A DNA stretch of 64,000 nucleotides from Sipunculus nudus (taxonomy: Eukaryota; Annelida; Sipuncula; Golfingiida; Sipunculidae), in the NCBI GenBank assembly GCA_026874595.1, contig CM049310.1, forward strand, positions 25,283,058 through 25,347,057, in the 5' to 3' direction. This document shows positions 25,998-37,900 of the stretch, piece after piece. The position numbers and the translations under genes were made by a program. The notes beneath the pieces are model-generated. The model saw only the letters and a program-made list of their open reading frames with translations. It was not told where the DNA came from and did no database searches. Every line of letters starts with the position of its first letter. Position 1 is the stretch's first letter.

Positions 25998-28900
25998 CCC
26001 ATAACCAATGTCTATATATATGCACAATATAAAAGAAATCTGTCTATTAGTTTTTGACTTATAATGCTCACAGTACTGTAAAGTGCCAATGATGGGGGTA
26101 TTAAAAGGCACAAAAACAAGACTAGATGTGTCGGAACGACACGAATGCCCCCGCCTGGGGCAAATTAGAAACATTTGTTAAATTTTGTAAAATTTTTTAA
26201 GTTCAGGAAGTGTTGTATGGTCAAAAGTAGGTCAACAAGGGCCAATTGCAAACTCGATCTGTAAAGGGTCATTATCAAGCAACACACCAAAAATCAGGCC
26301 AGTATCTGCAGGCATTGTGAAAAAAAGTCCATATATGTGCATTTTTCATGAAAATTTCTGTCTTTCATGAAATTTTCTATGTTCAGGATCTGTCAAAATA
26401 GGTTAACTGGGATGAAACGCGAACTCGATCTGTAAGTGGTCATTATGCACCCACAGACCAAACATTAGGCCAGTATCTGTAAGCATTGTATTGCGAAACT
26501 AGAATATTAGCAAAAGTTGATAATCATTTATAAATTTAAATTGGAGAGGTATATACCATGTTTCATAACAATCCACCAAATGCTTCCTGAGAAATAAGCT
26601 CCTAAGTTTTTTTTTTATACTAAGCTCTGTGACCTTGAAAAGTAGGTCAAGATCACCCATCTTTGAACTTGACCAAGATTTTGTAAATATAATGCAATAG
26701 CACTGAAGAAATGAAGTTCCTGTGTTGAATACCTTTGGAGATATCCTGCACAAAAGGGCAAAATTGAAAAAATCCGATAAAATTCATTAAAAAATCAGAT
26801 ATTGCAGGTGGCGCCACCAAAATTTTGCAGCACATACAGACCATCAGTCCCAATGATCATAGTAAGTTTGAAAATCCACACAATGGTTCCTGAGATATTA
26901 ACTTCTGAGTGTTTTTCTATAATCAGCTCTAAAATGTAGAAAAATGGGTCAAGGTCACCCATCTTCGAACTTGACCGAGATTTTATCGATATACATCTTC
27001 ACTGTTGAAATAAAATTCCAATGGTGAATCCTTTTAGAGATATCCCGCTCACAAGGTAAAAGTTAACAGACGCGGAACAGACGGACGGACGGACAGACAC
27101 CGGACAGACAGATGGACAGACGGACAGCTTGGGTGACGACAATAGCCCATCAGCCTATGAGCTGAGGGCTAAAAACGGCTGTACATGTGTATTTGTCATG
27201 AAAATTTCTATTTTTTATGAATTTTTCTAAGTTTAGGAGCCGTAAAACGGTCAAAAGTAGGTCAACCAGGACGAAACGCGAACTCGATCTGTAACTGGTC
27301 ATTATCTGCCCACACACTAAAAATCAGGCCAATATCTGCAGGCACTGCGAAAAAAGTCCGTACATGTGTATTTGTCATGAAAATTTCTATTTTTCATGAA
27401 ATTTTCTAAGTTTAGGAGCCGTAAAACGGTAAAAAGTAGGTCAACCGGGACAAAACACGAACTCGATCTGTAACTGGTCATTATCTGCCCACACACCAAA
27501 AATCAGGCCAATATCTGCAGGCATTGCGAAAAAAAGTCTGTACATGTGTATTTGTCATGAAAATTTCTATTTTTCATGAAATTTTCTAAGTTTAGGAGCC
27601 GTAAAACGGTCAAAAGTAGGTCAACTGGGACAAAATGCGAACTTTATCTGTAACTGGTCATTATCTGCCCACACACCAAAAATCAGGCCAATACCTGCAG
27701 GCATTGCGAAAAAAATCTGTACATGTGTATTTGTCATGAAAATTTCTATTTTTCATGAAATTTTCTAAGTTTAGGAGCCGTAAAACAGTCAAAAGTAGGT
27801 CAACCGAGACGAAACGCAAAATCTATCTGTAACTGGTCATTATCTGCCCACACACCAAAAATCAGGCCAATATCTGCAGGCATTGCGAAAAAAAGTCCGT
27901 ACAACTGTTTGATTTCGGAATGATGGACATGGGTAAAACTATATGCCCCGGCCACTTTGTGGCGGGGGCATAAAAAGGATAACAGGTGGCACCACCAGTT
28001 TCCGGTATCTGACAACATTGTGCTAGATCTTTGGTCAAGTTGATTTTTGGATCAATCCAGGAAAGATTTTTTGAGATATTTAAGAATTTGTGTGATTTTC
28101 CCCCAAAATAGACCTAGTCTAGGCCAAGGTCACTCTCCTAGAAAGGTCATGACCCCATTTTAAACAGGCTTCATCCTCTATCGAATATCTATGCACATGT
28201 CAAGTTTGGTAAAGATCCGTAAAATATTTTTTGAGATATTGCATCCAAATGAAATCTATGCAGCAGCGGTGGCGCGACTGTGCTTAAACCATAGTATCTC
28301 AACTTTGTCTGGGGATACAACTAATTGGACAATGAAATGTAGGCCCAGCCAAATATAATACAAGTATCTAGTGAGACATATGCACTGATTGGTGGTTCTG
28401 CGGTAAAACAAATGCCACATGAATCCTATGTCATGCATCCAAATCCCAAACTGGCTTTCTTTGTTTACTAATTTTTTCACCCCACTTATTGACTTTATGT
28501 TTTCTTTTGTTGTATAATGATTTTCTTATCATATCATATGAAATTATATGTATGTGCTACAGTTAAGCAGTTTCTGTGCAACAGACAGACAAACAAATAC
28601 AGAGAAATTAATAAAAACATAACTTAGCAGAGGTAATTATAATTGAAAAATTGTCAACTTGGAATACAATATTTTAATGTGGTGAGAATAAAAAAGTTAT
28701 TATTTTTTATTCATTTTACTTCATTAGAAAATGTCAAATACACTCACTGATTTTGGGTCCGTGAAGTCCTTGCCACAACCTTCAACCACCAGTGTTTTCA
28801 CCATTTCAGGGCATGCCATCTGCTGGAAGCCTTGAGAATTAAATATATCACAGAAATTCTGAGTCAGCTGTACTTCAAGGTCAGCCAGGTCACCTTCAAG

Positions 28901-31900
28901 GTAATATGCTCTGTGACCAATATCACTGTCAAAGAGACAAATACATCCAGTTGTAATGGTGCAGAAGTTATAATAATACTTCTTATGTCGATAACACACT
29001 TAACAGTTAATGTTGAAAAATCTAACATGGGTCTCAACAAAGTTTACATGTTTTTACAGAGAAGATGTTCAACAAGCAGCTGAATTTTTAGGTACAAGTG
29101 CTAACAAGATATTATGATATTGCAGCAAATCAAATATACACCTTTAACTTTAGGTATTTAAATTTACACCTACTTTGGAATCCCAGTTAAATCAATAGTA
29201 AATCAAAATGTCTAATCAATAGACATACAGTTAGCTTGATGACAGACGAGCTCTCCATAGATCATTATACTGAATTGCAATAACATGACCATAATTAAAA
29301 GTTTATATGTGGGTGCACTTGGATACTTTCAAAATACTATCTACCATTACTGTTGAACATTCAAAATTTAAAACTGCAAAATGTAAAAAGATGTAAAGAA
29401 ATTTTGGCCAGAGCATACCTGAATGCCAACATCTTTTGTTTGGCTCCCAGCTTTTCATGGCTGCGGATTTTAAAATTAAATTCTACAAGAACAAGAGTAA
29501 GGTTATATTAATATTCATACAAATGCCATATCTATAAAAGTTGGTTTTGATCGATGTATTGTGAATCTAGACTCACTGAAAAAAAAACAATCATATAATC
29601 ACTTTGTTACAAGAAGTTTGACGATTAACAGAGATCAAATTTTCAGTTTATTGATCCGAGTGTGATTTTATATTCATGAATTAATTCTGCAAAATCTTGA
29701 TAAATATCATTAAATTTTTATTACTTCAAAATTTAAATGGTAATGTGTCACAAATATCAGAAATAAGTTTTCTTTAGGCCAATTTATTGCAAACAGTTAA
29801 CATAAATAGGGAACACTTAAAAGTGTTCTTATAGGTAACAAACTGAAAATACCAGAATATAACCAGGTAGTGCAGACACTGTGTAAATTAAGACTTGCCA
29901 GGTATTTCTCCATGTTCTTCAAGTATTGTATCTTCAACTGGCTGCAAGATAATGTGGGTACATTTAATTGTATTCACTTTAAGACAGAAACAAAATTGTA
30001 TGAATTTACATTAAACAATACATAAAACTAAATATTAATGATTTAAAAGGGTCATTCTTAAAGATATAATAATAACTGTGCACTTAACAGTCATACAATA
30101 CACACAGTTCAAAAACAGGTATACTCTGATATAGACTGGTCCAGTCAATGAAATGGTTATATAACTAAATTATGGCTCTCTGGCTGACTATTTTATTAAC
30201 TGGTAAACTCAACAGGTTAGGGGATGGTTGGTGCATTGTTAAACTAAGGTCTTTTCCAGTAACATCAGCAGTAATTGGTGGTCTTTCCCAGAACCTTTTT
30301 TTCATAACCAACATGGCTTATTCAGTCATCACCTATTGTGGGCTTCCAGTTGGTTATTAATATTCAGATTTAATCAGTCTAATTTTTAGGCCCTCACTTA
30401 TGTTGAGTTGCAAGACTTCCAACACTATAACCCTCAAGCTCAATGTTACCATTTATCAGACCATTGCTCTTTTAAGTGGGCCTGTTTAAACAAAATGTAA
30501 CACCGCCAGTCAGCATGAGATATTTATGTGTACTGCGACAAACACAGTCAAAATGTAATACATGTACCCACTGGCTGAAACAATATAAACTTATTTATTT
30601 TACATGGATTGTACAAATAGTTATTATAACTAATCGAGGCACTCTCCATGGCTCAGGTGATGGCGTTCAGTCGTCTGCAGGGGTGGAGGAAACGGGAGTA
30701 CCCGGAGAAAACCTACGGCCTTGGATGGGCAACTACAACCCACTCTCATAGCCATGCCAGGGATCGAACCCGGGTCGCCAGCGGAGAGAGCCAAGCGTTT
30801 TACCACTCAGCTGTCCAGGCCCCATTTGCATGTTGGCAACTTGGCAGTGGCTTAGGAAAGCAATACTAGGGTTTTCACAAAAGCTGCTAGCTGCTCCTGT
30901 CATCTGAGCAGAGAGAACTGGACCTATCATTACTTAATTGTAGTGATAGTGTCTACAATGCATTACATTTGGCTGATGGACCGCAATGTTGTACAGCACA
31001 GTTAAATAAGGACACGCCGGTCCATGTGTGGACTACCTGAATACATGATTTCAGTGCACCATACAGACTTTACAGGGCTTTAGTGATAAGAGCTAACACT
31101 GAGTTACATCTATCGGTACATGGATACACATTTCATTCAGGCACTTTAGTAGCAAATGTAAACATTCAAGCCAGTAAGGGCTAACTCTAACATTTCTAAT
31201 GAAGATTGGTCAATCCTACACTCAATATGGATACTTCAGTAAACAATATGTTAATGTTTTGAAAATATCTGAGTCTTACATAGTTAGCTGGCAACCAGTT
31301 TGGTAATTTTAAGGCAGTATGCATCATTGGTTCCTCAAGCTCCCACCTCTTGAGCTAGAATAATAATAATAATAATATTAATAATAATGATAACCATCAG
31401 CATCATGAATAATAATATACCAATACATATACCTCATTATAACATTAGTCATATATTAAACTTATGATTTAATAACAGTAAAAATTAGCAAATAATTAAT
31501 GATATACAGAACTGTAATATATCAAGAAGTCATATCTTAACTTGGAAAATACTTAATCAAATTACAACTGTGAAGCAAACCCATTGTTCACTATAAACCA
31601 ACATGTCTATATTTGTCCATTTTGGTAAATATGTTGTTAACAGTCTACAATCGTCAGTAAGGTGTAACAAGGTAACGTTGAGATATAAATGTTAAGTACT
31701 GACATTGAGCTGTTTAGACTCCTCTCTCATCTCCCGTCCCTGAGTGATCAGGATCTTCTTCTGGGCTTCTACATCTGGAGTCTGAAACAAACAGGGCTAT
31801 GTGTTATCAACAGTGTAATGTCACAGCAGAATGTGCTAAATACAACTTTATGTACAAACTGATGTATGTAAACACATTGAAAAAAAACAAATAATGGAAG

Positions 31901-34900
31901 CTGAATTGTATCAAGATGTTGAACTGATGAATTTTTAATACTGCAAAATGATTTTATATAAATTTGCTGTATTGTCATTTCTTTTAAATTGTCAATTTAA
32001 AGTTGTCAATCTGTATTGATCATTTATTTTTTTGTTAATATAAAATGGACTAGTTAAATAAAGATCTAAACAAAACTGGAATACGGTAAATGAAATACTG
32101 ATTAATCGCTGTTCACAAAATCATAATATATATTTCACACACATTAAGTGAAAACAAAATATGACAAAATGTTTATATAGAAAGTGTGTGGTAAACTGAT
32201 ATATAAGTATCATATATTATATAAATATATTTTTCATCCAGTTCTTCCTTCCTCTTTGTTTTATTGTTATTCAAATTATTTTTACTGTACATGTATTAAT
32301 ATTATTCATAAATTATAATAATTATTATTGAGAGTAATTATAAAGATATTATTATAATATTTATCATTAATATCATTTTTCAAAATAAAATATATAATAT
32401 GCATTATGTTAAAGTATCATTTCTGAATTTTCTGAAAAGTTTTTAAATTTAATTGTGTCTAGGAATATGTAATTTTGCAACAAAATTTGAAATGAATATT
32501 TTGTTCAAATACAATTTTCACAATTTTCTAGACAAGAGTAAGTGCTTCCATTTTATAATAGCTGTTCCTGTTCAAGTTGATTGTTATTTTACTGACTGGT
32601 ATCTTTTACAGTAACAATTAAATGTGTTTATGTGAAAAGTGCCAACTGTGATATTACCTGTGTCAACACTGGTCTATTATATGGTAATGGTTATTTAAAA
32701 GTAACAGATTTGCTCTATTATGTGCTGAGTGTTTCGTTTGGTTGTCAGGTGTTTACACTGTATGTTTGTTTCTACCTGAGAGTGAGTACAATCAGTGATC
32801 AGTGCGGGGAGTCTGAGTGACATCAACATCCTGATAATGAGGCAGAGTTTGTCCAACCCAGGCAGAGTTTGTCTACCTGTTGATGTGATGTCATGATTGT
32901 GGATGCACTCCCATCCCACCCCCCTGAGGGTGACCTGGGATGAAGAGCTAATTAGTGAGCCACATGGTCCAGCTGGCTGATCAGCTATGTCAACATGCCA
33001 AACAATAAACAACAGTATCAGCTCTGGTGTGTTTGTGGGTATATGTCAGGCTGGGGGAAAGTACTCAACTTGTGACAAGGAAGGGATATATACCCCTACA
33101 GTGGAACATGGGATTCATACATGTCTGAATACAAGCAAGAATCAACAGCTAAACATATTATAACATCATCAGTGGGACAAAGTTCTGGAGTAAAAGCTAG
33201 TTTTATCAAAGTCACACATCATCAAATAGATAGTGTGAACTTGATATAATCTACACTTTTTGTGGACTATCCTGTAAATTTACATCACTTCTGGACTACT
33301 TCTGGATTATACCATTCTAGGATTTATTTTATACCTTCTGTTCTGTGGATTATACCTGGATTTACATCCCCATACTGTGGATTACCTTGGATTGTCTGGG
33401 TTTTTTTTAAAGCTGTGTGGAACTTGTGTATTTACCAGTGATTACATACCAACAGTACAAGACAACATGGTGAACTTCTGTATCCCCCTACCAAAGCGGA
33501 AGAAGTCAGCTCCCAAAGACAGCCCTACTGCTGATGATTCCAACACAAGGTGCTTCACTAGAACAAAGAAAGCCAGCAAGGTACACACTGTACCAGCCAA
33601 ACACAAGAAACCACCTGCCACCACTCATCTACAGGAACAGCACCGACCATCTCCGCTCGGTGCTTCCCATCAGAGTGTGTACGTTACTGATGTGAGACAG
33701 TCCCTGCATCTATCAGAGACAGACAGCTTCAACACTGCCAACCTGCAGTTTCCTCATCAAGTAAATGCAGCCATATCTACCAGGATATCGAAGTGGCTGG
33801 TGGACTGTTCACTCTACACACACACTACAGCCAGTTCTCGGACAGTCCGTGATGCCAACATGCTGCAGATGCGAGCTGGTGGTGACACCTGTTGCCACCT
33901 TCCGTTACCAAACCAGGTGGTGTATTCACCTCCACCAAGCCGCAACCAGCAGGAGAGCATTCAAGCCATCTCAAGTCAGCAGTCACACGTTACCAGTCAA
34001 AGCCACTTCGTGCAGCAACAGACCAGCCAAGTCCACTCCATGGGGAACGACATCAGTTGCTCATGCTTCCACCCAAGCAACAGTCATCCAGTGGCTCCAC
34101 CTACAGGCTCCAGCATGCACTACAGCCTGTCTCAGCAGCATCTGTCTACAGTTGCCCATGGTGATGTCCGCATTCACTCGCAGCACCAGGTATCGCAGCA
34201 CCAGGTCTCGTACACCAGCCTTGAGCGACGCTGGGTCAGCACTATGTCCATAGACTACAGCAGTAGTAGCCAGAGCATGTTACACTCAGAGTCCAGCTTC
34301 TTCAGTTCAAGTCTGTGTTCCCGTGACAAGACCAGTAAGAGCGCTTCCTACGTAACTCTTGCTGTTCTGTGAAGCAAGTAACAATTTGACTGACTTTTAT
34401 TATGATCATGATCAGTCCTGTTCATGTGTGATACTTCAGAACAATAATTGATTAATTTCATTGTGCAATACTACCTGAATGGTGTTTTATTGTACAGCTC
34501 ATGTTTGACTGAGCCACTTAAATGTAGGTGACACTTGTTGTTGTTACTGTCACACAGTTTTTTTTATACATGTGATTATATGTACAGCTTTAAACTATGT
34601 AGAAAATGTGTAAATATCTTGTGTTTTGTGCTTTGTAAATACTTTCCTGCACACCTGTACAGTTTACCTGGTATTAAATAATTTCTTCACTTTTCTATCA
34701 GCATTTGTCTTTTTGTTTCATATAACAATGGAACTTATCTATATGCCTTGTGCATAAGTTTTAGATGACATAAAGATAATGCCTCCAAATACAGAAACCC
34801 TACAGCATATAATGAGTATTATGCTACATGTATAAAAAAACAATAATATCAAGATAAGACATAACCCTGCCAAACATTTCTTTAAAGATAAATAATAAAC

Positions 34901-37900
34901 ATTATGTCTTCTCCCCTCATATTTTGATATGTAATTTGTTTTCATAATATTCCCTAATTGTTCTGCAAACACTTCTTTGATTATACATTCTTATAAGTAA
35001 GCCCAAATCCTATTCCTACAAGTACTTTCTACAATGGAATGTTAGTTTGAATAAATACTAATCTGTGAAACTTTTTAATAACAGAATTTAGCAGAAAATT
35101 TAGCTAGTTAGTAAATTTGCCCCCAGGTGGAGCTCTGAGTTGGAAAATACACTAAAAATTAGTGGTGTGCCCAAATGCCCATTAATCAATTATATTGATG
35201 ATTGGTTGTTTTCTATCATAATCCATAAAATTTGTAGCATTTTTGCATGATCGATTAAAATTTGATTTGGTATGCTCATGCAAAGAAGTCATATTATCTA
35301 TAAAAATATTCTACCTGTAATCCTGTCAGAGATATTAAGAATGAACATTGAGCAGTAGACTGCATTAAAATTGAACTGTGAGGCAAACATTAGTGACTTT
35401 TCAGAATGATGTACAAGTCAGACTAAATTACATGGTAAAAGTTCTATCAATCATTGAACATGATTTTACAACCAATTATGTTTTATGATTAACCAAACTA
35501 TGCCACACAAAATCACAGGAAACACCTATATGAATATGTGATAGACTCTCTAAATAATTATAATAACCATGCAAGTGTCATATATACACGTGAATGTGGT
35601 CTTGTTTTCTTAAAAGTTTAAATAGTTTGGCAACATTCATAAGCAGGAAGCATTATTGATTCAAGACATTGAAAAAACAGTTCCATGCCTGTGAACAAAC
35701 ACAGGGCATGATTCTCAAGTCTCTCCTATATGCATAAACACAACTGACAGTTTATAAACATGTTTATACAGGATGTTGGCCAGAATTAATCCCGTCTCAT
35801 ACCATTAGATATTAAGTGGCTGGCAAGTTCTGCTCAATTTTCCATGGTTGCTGTCTTGAAGTGTACCAAGACATATTTATAATTGAAGAATCTAGACAAT
35901 TACTTGTTTAATTAATAGTCTTAGTCTTGACCACAGAGAATGACCTGAATTGACCAATAGCTACAGAATATAGGAAGGTGGGAGTTACAAAACCTTTGCA
36001 TATACATACAGGATAAAGATATTAAATTCAATAGTGCTGAAAGGAAAAAAGTATTCATAACTAGATATTTCTTGACACCGCAGGTGCCATAGTATCCCAA
36101 GACAATTAATCCCCCCCCCTTTAAGAACAGGCCCCCCATCTTCAGCAACAATTAATATCAGACCACACTCATAGAAAAGGTCACTCTCATAGAAAAGGTC
36201 ATGACCCCAATTTCAATATACATCATCCCCTTACCCATGTCTATGTATATGCATAATATGAAAGAAATCTGTCCATTAGTTTTTGACTTACAATGCTCAC
36301 AGTACTGTTAAGTGGCAATGATGGGGTATTAAACAGCATGAAAACAAGTAAAATAATAACAGGTGGCGCTATCAGTTTCCTGTATATGACAACACTATCT
36401 AAGATCTTCAGTCAAGTTGATTTTTGGACCAATCAATGCATCCCTTATTGAGATATTAATGATTTTGTGTGATTTTCACCATATATGGCAATATTCAAGG
36501 TCAAGGCCACTCTCATAGGAAAGGTCATGACCCCAATTTAAATAAACATCATCCCATAACCCATATCTATGTATATGCATAATATGAAAGAAATCTGTCC
36601 ATTAGTTTTTGACTTATAATGCTCACAGTACTGTTAAGTGGCAATGATGGCGTATTAAATGGCACGAAAACAAGTAAAAGAATAACAGGTGGCGCCACCT
36701 GTCTCTGGTACATGACAATACTATCCAAGATCTTCAGTCAAGTTGACTTTTGGACCAATCCACGCATCCCTTATTGAGATATTAATAATTTTGTGTGATT
36801 TTCACCATATATGGCAATATTCAAGGTCAAGGCCACTCTCATAGGAAAGGTCATGACCCCAATTTAAATAAACATCATCTCATAACCCATATCTATGTAT
36901 ATGCATAATATGAAAGAAATCTGTCCATTAGTTTTTGACTTATAATGCTCACAGTACTGTTAAGTGGCAATGATGGGGTATTAAATGGCACGAAAACAAG
37001 TAAGAGAATAACAGGTGGCGCCACCTGTCTCTGGTACATGACAATACTATCCAAGATCTTCAGTCAAGTTGATATTTGGACCAATCCATGCATCCCTTAT
37101 TGAGATATTAATGATTTTGTGTGATTTTCACCATATATGGCAATATTCAAGGTCAAGGCCATTCTCATAGGAAAGGTCATGACCCCAAATTAAATAAACA
37201 TCATCCCATAACCCATATCTATGTATATGCATAATATAAAAGAAATCTGTCCATTAGTTTTTAACTTATAATGCTCACAGTACTGTCAAGCAGAAATTTT
37301 GGGGGTATTAAACGGCATGAAAACAAGTAAAGAATAATAGGTGGCGCCACCAGTTTCTGGAACATGACAACCCTATCCATGATCTTCCATCAACTTAATT
37401 TTGGGATCAATCCATGCAAGATTTCTTGAGATATTTATGAATTTGTGTGATTTTCCCAAAAATTGGACCTATTCAAGGTCAAGGACACTCTCCTAGTCAA
37501 GGTCATGACCTCATTTTAAACAGGCGTCGTCCTCTCTTCCATATCTATACATATACCAAGTTTGGTAAAGATCCTTGAAATATTTTTACAGTTATTGCGC
37601 CAACAAGATTTATATGCAGTGGCGGCAGATGCGGGACCGGTATGAAAACATAGTATCCCCCGACTTTGTCTGGGGATACAATTATTAACTATTTAAAAAC
37701 AGGCTAAATGATAGAACAAGTGGCCCATGGGCCATGATGCTCAGCTAATTTTGACTGGGTGCTTATTTTTTTTTTTTATTAATGTTATATATTGTCTGTG
37801 AGAATAACATATGGCTAAAGTTACTGTATTGAAAAAATGGACAGAAAATAAAAATTTCAGGATTCATGGGAGATCTGCCCAGAACCCCCCTGGATTTCAC

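Larger units (their letters stand above)
24823..28318. mobile_element. Hairpin-ended satellite-carrying element, A family (copy A1, interrupted)
   Basis: It starts ACTAGAT, has a GGCA/TGCC hairpin at 24,837-24,851 and a subterminal AGTATCCCC at 24,854-24,862, and ends in a hairpin of GTATCTC with GGGGATAC (28,294-28,318). The interior holds about four units of roughly 325 bp, containing TCAAGGTCA, AAAGGTCATGACCCC and a GGTGGCGCCACC palindrome. Element B is inserted between AACAAG and TAAAAG of one unit. It lies in the SerRS-like gene intron between exons 7 and 8. Confidence 0.8.

Noticed and set aside
27178-27900. Regularly spaced repeats that might suggest a CRISPR array
   Set aside because: The 180-bp units are contiguous and nearly identical with no spacers, and the setting is eukaryotic; this is satellite DNA inside element B.
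33765-34253. 162-codon frame overlapping the nested gene
   Set aside because: Alternate-frame shadow; the conserved blocks shared with the paralogue are all in the other frame.
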